From the NCBI RefSeq assembly GCF_000227745.2, contig NC_018012.1, forward strand, positions 4,151,412 through 4,215,411: a DNA stretch of 64,000 nucleotides, written 5' to 3'. This stretch comes from Thiocystis violascens DSM 198 (GTDB lineage Bacteria; Pseudomonadota; Gammaproteobacteria; Chromatiales; Chromatiaceae). This document shows, piece by piece, positions 11,957 through 20,961 of this stretch. Position 1 is the first letter of the stretch. The number at the start of each line of letters is the position of its first letter. The notes below the pieces were generated by a model. It worked only from the letters and a program-made list of their open reading frames with translations. It was not told the origin of the DNA and did not search any database. The translations under genes were made by a program, and so were the position numbers.

Positions 11957-13147
11957 ATGAAACTCGCGGCCCCTCTTCTTCTCGTTCTCGCGCTCCTGTC
12001 CTGGCTCCCGCTCGTCAACTGTGCGCCTTCTCCAGATCCAGATCCTGGGGCGACTGGCGTGAGACACAGCGGCGATGTGCCGGAAGCGATTGGCTGGCGT
12101 GCCGAGGTGGTCGTGACCGGCCTGGAGCATCCCTGGTCCATCGCCTGGCTGCCGGACGGCTCCGCGCTGATCACCGAACGTCCCGGTCGGTTGCGAATCG
12201 TCCGCGAGGGCGTGCTCGACCCAACGCCCATCGCTGGCGTACCCGATGTCTTCGCCCAGGGTCAGGGCGGTCTGCTCGATGTCGCGCCGCATCCGGATTT
12301 TGCCGATAACCGGCTGATCTATCTGAGCTATGCCACGGGTACCAAGGACGCCAACCGCACGACCGTGGCCAAGGCGCGTTTCGACGGCACGCGGCTCAAC
12401 GATCTGGACGTCATCTTCAGGAACGCGGAGACCAAGAACGACGGTCAGCACTTCGGATCGCGCATCCTTTGGCTAGCGGATGGCAGCCTGCTGCTCAGTA
12501 TCGGCGACGGCGGCAACCCGCCCATCGCCTTCGCGGGCGAGAACATCCGCAATCAGGCCCAACGGCTCGGGACGCACTTCGGCAAGATCCTGCGTCTCAC
12601 GTCCGATGGTCAACCGCATCCGGGCAACCCCTTTCTCGGGCGCCCCGGCGCGCGCCCCGAAATCCATACATTCGGTCACCGCAATATCCAGGGCATGGCC
12701 CTGGACCCAGCCAGCGGACGGGTCTGGGCCAACGAGCACGGGTCGCGCGGCGGCGACGAACTGAACCTGATCGAGCCGGGCCGGAATTACGGCTGGCCCG
12801 CGGTCACCTACAGCAAGGAATACTGGGGGCCGCGCATTTCCAACGAAACCAGCCGCCCCGGCATCCCGGAACCGAGGATCGTCTGGACGCCCTCGAAGGC
12901 GCCGAGCGGTCTGGCCTTTTATACCGGCGACCGTTACCCGCGCTGGAAGGGCGATCTTTTCAGCGGTGCGCTTAAATTCGGCCAGATCCGCCACATCGAT
13001 CTCGATGGGGAACAAGTGATCGGCGAGGAGAAACTGACCATCGGCAGCCGGGTACGCGACGTGCGCCAGGGGCCGGACGGCTATCTCTATGTCCTCACCG
13101 ATCAGGATAAGGGGGTTCTATTGCGGATTCTGCCGACGGATGGTTGA
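11957..13147 (+). CDS. PQQ-dependent aldose sugar dehydrogenase-like protein
   Basis: A 396-residue secreted six-bladed beta-propeller of the soluble glucose/sorbosone dehydrogenase family (YliI/Asd-like), oxidising aldoses in the periplasm with PQQ. A signal peptide is present (MKLAAPLLLVLALLSWLPLVNC; an imperfect lipobox). Family markers are LEHPWSIAWLPDG, ITERPGRL, GGLLDVAPHPDF, NDGQHFGSRI, the metal-binding GHRNIQGMALDP and WANEHGSRGGDELNLI. The start is the ATG at 11957; a longer upstream frame overlaps the DUF971 gene and lacks similarity. Its last 53 bases overlap the end of the convergent diguanylate cyclase gene. PQQ biosynthesis genes are not in the window. Confidence 0.9.
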   Translation: MKLAAPLLLVLALLSWLPLVNCAPSPDPDPGATGVRHSGDVPEAIGWRAEVVVTGLEHPWSIAWLPDGSALITERPGRLRIVREGVLDPTPIAGVPDVFAQGQGGLLDVAPHPDFADNRLIYLSYATGTKDANRTTVAKARFDGTRLNDLDVIFRNAETKNDGQHFGSRILWLADGSLLLSIGDGGNPPIAFAGENIRNQAQRLGTHFGKILRLTSDGQPHPGNPFLGRPGARPEIHTFGHRNIQGMALDPASGRVWANEHGSRGGDELNLIEPGRNYGWPAVTYSKEYWGPRISNETSRPGIPEPRIVWTPSKAPSGLAFYTGDRYPRWKGDLFSGALKFGQIRHIDLDGEQVIGEEKLTIGSRVRDVRQGPDGYLYVLTDQDKGVLLRILPTDG

Positions 13148-15179
13148 GCGGGGTCGATGCTGGGTTGCCAACAGCGGCAACCTGGATGCGGTCTCGACCG
13201 CTCGCCTTGGCAGCGTAAATGGCGCCGTCGGCATGCGCGGTCAAGGCGAGTTGGTCATGGCCGTGTTCCGGATAGATCGCGATGCCAATACTCGATGAAA
13301 TGAAGAGCGTGGTCTCGGCGACGGTCAACGGCTGCCTCAGCGCCTGGCGAATCTTGTTGGCGACGATGGTCGCATGCTCCGCGCCGCCAACGTGGGGCAG
13401 CAACACCACGAACTCGTCCCCGCCGATCCGACCGACCGTGTCCGATTCCCGCACGCACCCGGACAGGCGCTTGGCCGTTTCCCGCAAGACCAGATCCCCA
13501 ACGGCATGACCGTGGGTGTCATTGATCGGCTTGAATTTGTCGAGGTCGATAAACAGCAGGGCGAATTTGGTCTGGTTCCGTTTGGCCAGCGCCAGCGTTT
13601 GCGCGACGCGCTCAAAGAACAGGAGGCGGTTGGGCAGATGGGTCAGCGCATCGTGGTGCGCCAGATAATCCAGTTGCTGATGGGCCTGTTTACGCTCGGT
13701 GATGTCGAGCTTCACCGCAACGTAGTGGGTGGTTTGACCCGCACGGTCTTTGATTGGGGCGACATGGGCTTCTTCCCAGTAAACCTCTCCGGATTTGCGA
13801 CGATTGATCAGCTCGCCGCTCCACGGCTCGCCGCGTTTCAGATGGCTCCACATCTCCCGAAACGTCGTCGGTTCGGTTAACCCGGATCGCAGAATTCTGG
13901 GGGTTTGGCCGACCGCTTCGGCGACCGAATAGCCGGTCACGGTCACGAATGCGGGATTGACATACTGGATGAGGGTGTCCGGTCCGGTAATCACGACGGA
14001 GGTCGGGCTGTTCTCGATGGCCGTCGATAACACCGCCAGCCGACCGTTAGCCTGTTGAAGGTCGCTCAAGCTGTGGCGCAAGCGACGGTTGACACGGTAA
14101 ATATAAACCGTCACGCCACCGACAATACCCGTGAATCCTAGGACCGCCGCAAGAATCAGGTAGAGCCCGCTGAGATCCACTGCGGGAGAGGGATCGTAGA
14201 GAAATCCATCAAGGGAAACGTTGGCGGGTAACAATCCGATTTCGGCGTAAGTTTCGGCCATGTGCGCCCAACGCCCTGGGTTCATGTAACCGATCTCGAT
14301 CAGGTCCGCGCGAATCAGCGGACGCAGTTGTGCGGCCTCGAAGACGTAGTGCTCGCGCGTATCGCGTCCGGCGTATTTCGTCAGAATCAGCTCGATGATT
14401 TCATCGGGATGCGTCAGCGCATACTCCCAGCCCCGCAGGCTCGCCGCGCGAAACGCGCGGACCCGCTCGGGATGGGCGTGGAGTTCCCGCTCCGAGGTGA
14501 ACAGATTGTCGGCGTAGAAATCGATCCCGGCCGAGCGTGGCGTATACATTTGATAGGGGACATGCAGACGGTCGAGCAGTTCGGGCTCGTTCGACAGATA
14601 GGCGGTCAGAGCGTCGACCCTGCCGTCGATCAGATCCTGTATCTCGAAGCTGTGATCGATCTGGATCAAACGCTCGGGAGGAATGCCCTCGCGCTTGAGA
14701 TAGGCCAGGATTTCATCGGCGTCGGGTTCGACCATCACGCGCTTGCCGGCGAGATCATGGATGCTTTGTGCCGCCTGCCGTTGGCGAGCGATCAGTACGA
14801 GGGGCGAATGCTGGAGAATCACCGCGAGTGCCACCACGGGTTTTCCGGCGGCGCGAGCGAGCAACAGGCTACTGGTGCCAATCCCATAGTCCGCCTGGCC
14901 CGACACCACCCGTCCGACCACATCGATTCCTGGCAGACCTTCCTCGAGCCGCACGTCAAGCCCGGCTTCGCGGTAATACCCCTGTTCCTGCGCGGCGTAA
15001 TAACCGGCAAACTGAAAGCAATGGGTCCACTTCAGTTGCAAGGTCACGGCATCGCGCGCACACGCCGGCGGTGGCGACAGAACCAAGGCGCCGGTCGCGA
15101 GCAAAACCGACAAACCGAAACGCCAGTGCGCCGCTGTCGGCCTGCGCCAATGATGAGACTTCACCACAGCCGTTCTCAT
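13095..15179 (-). CDS. NMT1-like periplasmic sensor, PAS and GGDEF diguanylate cyclase
   Basis: A membrane-bound signalling protein of about 694 residues that should make cyclic di-GMP. After the signal peptide comes an NMT1/THI5-type ligand-binding domain (VTLQLKWTHCFQFAGYYAAQEQGYY after the signal cleavage), a single transmembrane helix (LYLILAAVLGFTGIVGGVTVYIY), a PAS domain with PAC (AIENSPTSVVITGPD ... AVKLDITERKQA) and a GGDEF domain. The active-site loop is canonical (RIGGDEFVVLLP), and the inhibitory I-site RESD lies five residues before it. There is no EAL domain. The in-frame region before 15179 is translated REP sequence, so the start is placed at or near 15179 (15197 is possible). 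The ligand is unknown; NMT1 domains bind pyrimidine or sulfonate-type compounds. Confidence 0.92.
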   Translation of the reverse strand: MRTAVVKSHHWRRPTAAHWRFGLSVLLATGALVLSPPPACARDAVTLQLKWTHCFQFAGYYAAQEQGYYREAGLDVRLEEGLPGIDVVGRVVSGQADYGIGTSSLLLARAAGKPVVALAVILQHSPLVLIARQRQAAQSIHDLAGKRVMVEPDADEILAYLKREGIPPERLIQIDHSFEIQDLIDGRVDALTAYLSNEPELLDRLHVPYQMYTPRSAGIDFYADNLFTSERELHAHPERVRAFRAASLRGWEYALTHPDEIIELILTKYAGRDTREHYVFEAAQLRPLIRADLIEIGYMNPGRWAHMAETYAEIGLLPANVSLDGFLYDPSPAVDLSGLYLILAAVLGFTGIVGGVTVYIYRVNRRLRHSLSDLQQANGRLAVLSTAIENSPTSVVITGPDTLIQYVNPAFVTVTGYSVAEAVGQTPRILRSGLTEPTTFREMWSHLKRGEPWSGELINRRKSGEVYWEEAHVAPIKDRAGQTTHYVAVKLDITERKQAHQQLDYLAHHDALTHLPNRLLFFERVAQTLALAKRNQTKFALLFIDLDKFKPINDTHGHAVGDLVLRETAKRLSGCVRESDTVGRIGGDEFVVLLPHVGGAEHATIVANKIRQALRQPLTVAETTLFISSSIGIAIYPEHGHDQLALTAHADGAIYAAKASGRDRIQVAAVGNPASTPLNHPSAESAIEPPYPDR

Positions 15180-15198
15180 TCTGGTGTCATCCGCCATC

Positions 15199-15298
15199 GT
15201 AGGAGCCCGCTTGCGGGCGACATGACCTGCCAAAACCTGTGGGTCTGCCAACCTCCTTCGCCCGCGAGCCCGCAAGTCGCCCGCAAGCGGGCTCCTAC
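15199..15298. repeat. REP-like palindrome, family A, copy 1
   Basis: The 23-base arms GTAGGAGCCCGCTTGCGGGC(GAC) and their reverse complement enclose about 54 bases. Copy 2 (34250-34351) matches it in inverse orientation and the match runs past the arms (CATCCGCCATC side). It lies directly before the diguanylate cyclase gene. Confidence 0.9.
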
Positions 15299-15371
15299 TG
15301 TCATACGCAGGAAACATCTCGGTCAAGAAGAGGTGACTTGGGGAGGCGTTGCCACCGCTCGATCACGCACC

Positions 15372-16397
15372 CTACTCAAAGGTCCAAGCGGTGGACCGAA
15401 GCAGAATGACCCCGATCAAGACTAACAGCATTACGGCCCAGAGCGAGAGATAGAAGGCCATCGATTGCTTCGCCCGATTGCGTTCGGTCCAGGAGCGGGG
15501 GTGAACGCCCTTGGCCAGGAAGACCAGCTTGGCGGCCAGCAGGACGCAGACGATATTCACGGTAAGCAGCAAGAAGGAGCCCAGTGCCTGCTCCCAGTGG
15601 CCTGCTCCGAGCATCATTCCCATGGTGGAGGCCGGTGGCAATAGCGCCACGGCGACCATGACGCCCACCAGCGTCGACGAGGCCATGCCCGTGGTGAGCG
15701 AGAGTACCGCCGCCGCGCCAGAGGAGAGCGCCAGAACCACGCCGCTCAAGTCCACATCCGTGCGCGTCATGATCTCGTGGCTCGCAAGGTCGATCGGCAG
15801 GAGCAGCGCGATGGCACAAGAGAGCGTGAGCGCCAGCATCAGACCGGCGCCACTCGTCTTCAGGGCACGCCAACTCAATTCCCGATCGCCAAGCGAGGTG
15901 GCAAAGGCGAACGCGATGTTCGGGCCCAGCAGGGGCGCGATGACCATGGCGCCGACCACGACCGCGACATTGTTCTCGATCATGCCGATCGCGGCGACGA
16001 GGGTCGAGAGCGCGGTCAGCACCAGATAATTGCTGTCGAGTTGCGCGCCCTTGGCGATCTGGGTGTATAACTCCTCGCGCGTGGCGGCCACCTTCCGGGC
16101 CTTGCGTTCGGTTAACTCCTGCTCGTCCGGACGCTGGTGCGTCAGGACGGTATCGATCGGCTGCACGACGATGCGCGCGCGGTCGTTCGCCTTGAATAGA
16201 TCCTGTAGCGAATCGATGAGCGCCTGGCGGCTGTCGTCCGGAACCAGCATCCGGATGCTGCAGCGGCCGTCGGCGCCATCGCCGCCGCCCCACCAGAAAT
16301 CCTCGGCGCCATAGAATTTCGCCATTCCGGCGAGTGTTTTGGCATGTTTCGCGTCAGCGATGACTTCGACGATGCGCATGGAGCGTGACTCACTCAA
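15372..16397 (-). CDS. DUF389 / TIGR00341 family membrane protein
   Basis: A 341-residue inner-membrane protein. The N-terminal ~115 residues are soluble and resemble the ACT-like or ferredoxin-like domain of the family; then follow seven or so hydrophobic helices, starting at NYLVLTALSTLVAAIGMIEN and VVVGAMVIAPLLGP, the signature of DUF389. The function of the family is unknown; a transport role has been suggested. The start ATG lies inside the 3' end of gatA (8-base overlap), so it is cotranscribed with gatCA. That position is where gatB is often found, and gatB is absent here. Confidence 0.88.
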   Translation of the reverse strand: MSESRSMRIVEVIADAKHAKTLAGMAKFYGAEDFWWGGGDGADGRCSIRMLVPDDSRQALIDSLQDLFKANDRARIVVQPIDTVLTHQRPDEQELTERKARKVAATREELYTQIAKGAQLDSNYLVLTALSTLVAAIGMIENNVAVVVGAMVIAPLLGPNIAFAFATSLGDRELSWRALKTSGAGLMLALTLSCAIALLLPIDLASHEIMTRTDVDLSGVVLALSSGAAAVLSLTTGMASSTLVGVMVAVALLPPASTMGMMLGAGHWEQALGSFLLLTVNIVCVLLAAKLVFLAKGVHPRSWTERNRAKQSMAFYLSLWAVMLLVLIGVILLRSTAWTFE

Positions 16398-17844
16398 ACC
16401 CTTGTGGCGCCGCCTGATGCCAGTGCGTCACATGCTGGAAGCGATGCGCGACATTGAGCAACCGCGCCTCCTCGAAATAATTGCCGACGATCTGTAGCCC
16501 GACCGGCAAGCCGTCCACCGGCTCGACCGGAATCGACATCCCCGGCAATCCGGCCAGATTGGTCGCGATCGTATAGATATCGTTCAGGTACATGGCGACC
16601 GGATCGTCCATCTTGGCGCCGATGGGAAAGGCGGTCGTGGGGCTGGTGGGGCCCATGATGACGTCGACCTGCTCGAAGGCGCGTTTGAAATCGTCGGCGA
16701 TCAGGTGACGAATCTTCTGCGCCTTGAGATAATAGGCGTCGTAATAGCCGGCGGAGAGCACATAGGCGCCGATCATGATGCGCCGCTGGACCTCGGCCCC
16801 GAAGCCTTCGGCGCGGCTGCGTTTGTAGAGATCCTCCAGATCTTTCGGGTTTTCGCAGCGATGGCCATACCGAACCCCATCGAAACGGGCGAGATTGGAC
16901 GAGCACTCGGCGGGGGCGACCACGTAGTAGACCGGCACCGACAGCGGGCTGTTGGGCAGGCTGATCTCGCGAATCTCCGCGCCCAGGCGTTCGTACTCCT
17001 GGATGGCATCCTGGATGGAGGCGGCGATGCGGCTATCGAGTCCGGCCCCGAAGTATTCCTTGGGCAATCCGATGCGCAGTCCCTTGAGGTCGTTGTCGAG
17101 CGCGTCGACATAGTCCGGCACCGGGACATCGGCGCTGGTCGAGTCGCGCGGATCGAAGCCGGCCATCTCGTCGAGGATAAAGGCCGCGTCGGCGGCGGAG
17201 CGGGCCATGACGCCGGCCTGGTCGAGCGAGGATGCAAAGGCGATCATGCCCCAGCGCGAACAGCGCCCGTAGGTGGGTTTGATCCCGGTGATGCCGCACA
17301 GCGCGGCGGGCTGGCGGATGGAACCGCCGGTGTCGGTGCCGGTGGCCGCGGCGCACAAATGGGCCGCGACCGCCGCCGCCGAGCCGCCCGAGGATCCGCC
17401 GGGCACCCGGCTCTCGTCCCAGGGATTGCGGACCGGACCGTAAAAGCTGGTCTCGTTGCTCGACCCCATGGCGAATTCGTCCATGTTGGTCTTGCCGAGC
17501 ACCACCGCGCCGGCGGCGGCCAGTTTCTCGACCACGGTGGCGTCGTAGGGCGCAATGAAGTTGTCGAGCATCCGCGAGCCGCAACTGGTCTTGATCCCGG
17601 CGGTGCAGAAGATATCCTTATGGGCGATCGGGATACCGGTCAGCGGGCCGGAATCGCCGGCTTTGAGCGCGCGGTCGGCCCGTTCGGCGGCGGCGAGCGC
17701 GGACTCGGCCGCGACCGTGACGAAGCTGTTTAGACGCGGATCGAAGCGCGCGATCCGGTCTAGATAATGCCGCGTCAGTTCGACGCTGGAATAGGCGCGC
17801 AGCCGCAGATCGGCGGCGAGTTGGGCAATCGTCTTGTTCTGCAT
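16390..17844 (-). CDS. gatA: Aspartyl/glutamyl-tRNA amidotransferase subunit A
   Basis: Amidase subunit of GatCAB, which converts Glu-tRNA(Gln) and Asp-tRNA(Asn) into the amidated forms in the cytoplasm, releasing ammonia from glutamine. At 484 residues it has the normal length. The Ser-cisSer-Lys triad is complete: K76 in GIPIAHKDIF, S151 in GGSSGGSAAAVAA and S175 in GTDTGGSIRQPAA, with the spacing seen in the family. The ATG overlaps the gatC stop by one base (TAATG). gatB does not follow; a DUF389 gene does. Confidence 0.97.
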   Translation of the reverse strand: MQNKTIAQLAADLRLRAYSSVELTRHYLDRIARFDPRLNSFVTVAAESALAAAERADRALKAGDSGPLTGIPIAHKDIFCTAGIKTSCGSRMLDNFIAPYDATVVEKLAAAGAVVLGKTNMDEFAMGSSNETSFYGPVRNPWDESRVPGGSSGGSAAAVAAHLCAAATGTDTGGSIRQPAALCGITGIKPTYGRCSRWGMIAFASSLDQAGVMARSAADAAFILDEMAGFDPRDSTSADVPVPDYVDALDNDLKGLRIGLPKEYFGAGLDSRIAASIQDAIQEYERLGAEIREISLPNSPLSVPVYYVVAPAECSSNLARFDGVRYGHRCENPKDLEDLYKRSRAEGFGAEVQRRIMIGAYVLSAGYYDAYYLKAQKIRHLIADDFKRAFEQVDVIMGPTSPTTAFPIGAKMDDPVAMYLNDIYTIATNLAGLPGMSIPVEPVDGLPVGLQIVGNYFEEARLLNVAHRFQHVTHWHQAAPQGFE

Positions 17845-18131
17845 TATTCGATGACCTTCGGAACCAGGTAGAGCCCGCCCTCGGTCAGCGGGGCGATGGC
17901 TTGAAACGACGCGCGCCGATCGGGCTCGGTGGCGTCGTCCGGCCGCAGCCGCTGTGTCATGTGGAGCGGGTGCGCCATGGGTTCGACGCCGGCGGTGTCG
18001 ACGGCGTCCATCCGGGCGACCAGATCGAGGATGTTGGAGAGATCGGCTGCGTAGCGCTCGGTCTGTTCGGGGGCGATGGCGAGCCGCGCCAGATGCGCGA
18101 TCTTTTCGATGTCGGAACGATCCAGTGACAT
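17844..18131 (-). CDS. gatC: Aspartyl/glutamyl-tRNA amidotransferase subunit C
   Basis: A 95-residue small subunit that wraps around GatA and stabilises the GatCAB complex. The family opening SDIEKIAHLARLAI is followed by DLSNILDLVARMDAVDTAGVEPMAHPL and the RPD segment, as expected. I start at the ATG at 18131 (MSLDRSD); the longer upstream frame has no similarity. The gene is first in a leftward operon gatC-gatA-DUF389 and is divergent from mreB. Confidence 0.96.
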   Translation of the reverse strand: MSLDRSDIEKIAHLARLAIAPEQTERYAADLSNILDLVARMDAVDTAGVEPMAHPLHMTQRLRPDDATEPDRRASFQAIAPLTEGGLYLVPKVIE

Positions 18132-18436
18132 GGCGATCCTAGCGTTGGCTGAAAGCTCTGCAAAATAGCATAGGGTCGCGGGTGGTGGAACTCGCCGCGC
18201 CGGGGTAATCGCCGACGCGACGCCCCCAGCGATGGCGCCGGATCCCGGTGCCGGTGACTCCGGGATGCCTGTCATGGGAACAGTCTCCCCAATACCTTGC
18301 CGATCCTCGCCTGCATTGCTAGATTAGCCGCCCAATTACCCTTATGGATTTTATTCCTGGAATCCTGACCGACTCATCGTTGAGGATGCCCGAACAAACG
18401 TTGGCGTTCCTCACCCCCTTGCAAGGTAACCACCTG
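18132..18436. promoter_or_regulatory. Divergent gatC / mreB promoter region
   Basis: A 305-base gap between two outward-reading operons. TTGCCG at 18297-18302 and TAGATT at 18320-18325, 17 bases apart, make a fair sigma-70 candidate for mreB about 110 bases before its ATG. A hairpin with arms ATCCCGG/CCGGGAT lies at about 18242-18266. I see no gene here. Confidence 0.4.
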
Positions 18437-19483
18437 ATGTTTTTCAGAAGCATTCGCGGGATGTTCTCGAACGATCTGTCGATCGATCTTGGAACCGCCA
18501 ACACATTGATCTTCGCCCGCGGGCAGGGAATCGTGCTCAATGAACCCTCGGTGGTCGCCATTCGTCACGAGCGCACGGGAGGAGGCAAATCGGTGGTCGC
18601 GATCGGCGAGGAGGCCAAGCAGATGCTTGGGCGTACTCCGCAGAGCATTACCGCGATCCGGCCCCTGAAGGATGGCGTCATCGCCGACTTCACGGTCACC
18701 GAAAAGATGCTGCAATACTTCATTCACAAGGTGCATGAGTCGCGGATGTTTCAGCCCAGTCCGCGGGTGCTCATCTGCGTCCCCTGCGGCTCGACCCAGG
18801 TGGAGCGGCGCGCGATCAAGGAATCCGCCGCCGGCGCGGGCGCGCGCGAGGTCTATCTTATGGAGGAGCCCATGTTGGCCGCCATCGGCGCCGGATTGAT
18901 GGTGCACGAGCCGCGCGGGTGCATGGTGATCGATGTCGGCGGCGGCACCTCCGAGGTGGCGGTGATCTCGCTCAACGGTATCGTCTATTCGGAATCGGTC
19001 CGGGTCGGCGGGGATACCTTCGACGATTCGATCACCAATTATGTGCGCCGCAACTACGGCACGCAGATCGGCGAGGCGACGGCCGAGCGCATCAAGCACA
19101 CCATCGGAACCGCCTTCCCCGGCAATGAGGTGCTGGAGATCGAGGTCAGGGGCCGCAGTCTCGCCGAGGGGGTTCCGCGCAGTTTCACGCTCAACAGCAA
19201 CGAGATCCTGGAGGCGCTGCAGGAACCGCTCTCGATGATCGTCCACGCGGTCAAGATGGCCCTGGAGCAGACCCCGCCGGAATTGGGTTCGGACGTGGCC
19301 GAGCGCGGTATCGTGCTGACGGGCGGCGGCTCGCTGCTGCGCGATTTCGATCGGCTGATCGAGGAAGAGACCGGACTGCCGGTCGTGCTGGCCGAGGATC
19401 CCCTGACCTGCGTCGCGCGCGGCGGCGGCAGGGCATTGGAAATGCTCGATGCGCGGGAAAGCGGGCTCTTTGCAACCGAATAG
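18437..19483 (+). CDS. mreB: Rod shape-determining protein MreB
   Basis: Actin-like ATPase (348 residues) that forms membrane-bound filaments and guides the elongasome for lateral cell-wall synthesis. The phosphate-1 motif is SIDLGTANTLIF near residue 12, phosphate-2 is MVIDVGGGTSEVAVISL, and the adenosine motif is GIVLTGGGSLLRDFD near residue 285. The N-terminal MFFRSIRGMFSNDL is the membrane-binding amphipathic helix. Of the in-frame starts I use the ATG at 18437, which has AAGGT upstream and gives the normal length; the first 31 codons of the longer frame are not conserved. It heads mreBCD-mrdAB. Confidence 0.97.
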   Translation: MFFRSIRGMFSNDLSIDLGTANTLIFARGQGIVLNEPSVVAIRHERTGGGKSVVAIGEEAKQMLGRTPQSITAIRPLKDGVIADFTVTEKMLQYFIHKVHESRMFQPSPRVLICVPCGSTQVERRAIKESAAGAGAREVYLMEEPMLAAIGAGLMVHEPRGCMVIDVGGGTSEVAVISLNGIVYSESVRVGGDTFDDSITNYVRRNYGTQIGEATAERIKHTIGTAFPGNEVLEIEVRGRSLAEGVPRSFTLNSNEILEALQEPLSMIVHAVKMALEQTPPELGSDVAERGIVLTGGGSLLRDFDRLIEEETGLPVVLAEDPLTCVARGGGRALEMLDARESGLFATE

Positions 19484-19500
19484 GTTTGCGTGCGCGTACC

Positions 19501-20469
19501 ATGGCCGTCGGAACGGCATCCCTCCCGCCGCCAACCGTCTATCGCCCCGCGAGATCGACACCATCCGGGATCTTGCCGAGGAACGCCGCCATCAAACCGT
19601 TGTTCGTCCATGGCCCCTCTCCAACCGTTCGGGTGATCCTCGCGGCGTTCCTTGCGCTCGGGCTGATCATTGCGGATCATCGCTACCATCATCTGAATGC
19701 GGTGCGTTCCGTGATCGAGGTGGCGGTGTATCCGTTGCAGTACGCCGCCAATCTGCCCGCTCAGGCGTTCCGCGAGATGCAGAACCGTCTCGTTGGCGAG
19801 GCGCAACTGCGGCTCTCGAACGAAAGCCTGCAACATGAAAACCTGATGCTGAAGGGGCGCCTGCAACAATTCGAGTCGCTACGTGCCGAGAATATGCGTC
19901 TGCGTGACTTGCTTGGCTCCTCCTTCGATGTCGGCGAGCGGGTCTTGATCGCCGAGATTCTGACTGTGGATCTGGCTCCCTCCAGCCAGCAGGTCATGAT
20001 CAACAAGGGCACCAATTCCGGCGTCTTTATCGGCCAGCCGGTGTTGGATGCCGAGGCCGTGATGGGTCAGGTCATCCGTGCCAATCCCTTTTCGTCCACC
20101 GTGCTGCTGATCACCGACGCCAATCACTCGCTGCCGGTAGAGGTTAACCGCAATGGGTTGCGCACCATTGCCGCGGGGAAGGGGCCGAGCCAGGAACTCG
20201 AATTGCTCTATATTCCGAAAAACGCGGATATTCGCGAAAACGACCTGTTGGTGACCTCCGGGATGGACGAGCGGTTTCCGTCCGGTTATCCGGTCGCACG
20301 GGTCAAAACGGTGCGCCAGGATCCGGACAACCCCTTCACGACCGTCATCGCCAAACCGACCGCGCGGCTCGACCGTAGCCGGGAGGTGCTGCTGGTCTGG
20401 TCCATGGACGCGAAACCGAGCCAGTCGGCACTGGCCGCCGACACGCCCGCGCCCGCGGAGCGTCCCTGA
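19501..20469 (+). CDS. mreC: Rod shape-determining protein MreC
   Basis: Inner-membrane elongasome protein with a short cytoplasmic tail, one transmembrane helix (VRVILAAFLALGLIIAD), a periplasmic coiled coil (about residues 95-135) and the beta-barrel pair that starts at ILTVDLAPSSQQVMINKG and contains DIRENDLLVTSGMDERFPSGYPVA. About 322 residues from the ATG at 19501, or five more from a TTG at 19486. Similarity to E. coli MreC begins only at KPLFVHGPSP, 37 residues in, so a non-ATG start nearer to that point is possible. The stop overlaps the mreD ATG by one base. Confidence 0.94.
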   Translation: MAVGTASLPPPTVYRPARSTPSGILPRNAAIKPLFVHGPSPTVRVILAAFLALGLIIADHRYHHLNAVRSVIEVAVYPLQYAANLPAQAFREMQNRLVGEAQLRLSNESLQHENLMLKGRLQQFESLRAENMRLRDLLGSSFDVGERVLIAEILTVDLAPSSQQVMINKGTNSGVFIGQPVLDAEAVMGQVIRANPFSSTVLLITDANHSLPVEVNRNGLRTIAAGKGPSQELELLYIPKNADIRENDLLVTSGMDERFPSGYPVARVKTVRQDPDNPFTTVIAKPTARLDRSREVLLVWSMDAKPSQSALAADTPAPAERP

Positions 20470-20957
20470 TGGGCGCGACGGAACGACGGGGTCTGTGGAT
20501 GATCTGGTTGACTCTGGCGATCGCCATGTTTCTGGCCATTGTGTCGATGCCCGCCGGGCTGGAAGACTACCGCCCGCAATGGGTCACCCTGACCCTCATC
20601 TTCTGGTGCCTGACCCTGCCCGAGCGGGTGGGCGTGTTCTGGGGCTTCGGAACCGGCTTGACGCTGGATGTGCTGAGCGCCTCGCTGCTGGGTCAGCAGG
20701 CCCTGGGGCTGTCCCTCGTGGCCTATGTGACGGTGAAACTGCACGCGCGGATCCGCCTCTTTCCGCTCTGGCAGCAGAGCTTCTTCGTGTGGGTGCTGCT
20801 GTTGGCCGAACGTCTGCTGACCCTCTGGATCCTCGGCGCAACCGGTCAGCCCATGCCGGCGCTGAATTACTGGGTGCCGTCCCTGGTCGGTCTTCTGCTC
20901 TGGCCCTGGTTGTCCGCCGTTCTGACCCAGGTCGAGCGGCGCATGGGGGAGCACTGA
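20469..20957 (+). CDS. mreD: Rod shape-determining protein MreD
   Basis: A 162-residue inner-membrane protein with five or six hydrophobic helices (from MIWLTLAIAMFLAIVSMP to WVPSLVGLLLWPWLSAVL). The family sequence GFGTGLTLDVLSASLLGQQALGLSLVAY is present. It bridges MreC and the PBP2-RodA synthase in the elongasome. Start and stop are tightly set: TGATG overlap with mreC before it, four bases to mrdA after it. Confidence 0.95.
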   Translation: MGATERRGLWMIWLTLAIAMFLAIVSMPAGLEDYRPQWVTLTLIFWCLTLPERVGVFWGFGTGLTLDVLSASLLGQQALGLSLVAYVTVKLHARIRLFPLWQQSFFVWVLLLAERLLTLWILGATGQPMPALNYWVPSLVGLLLWPWLSAVLTQVERRMGEH

Positions 20958-20961
20958 GCGC

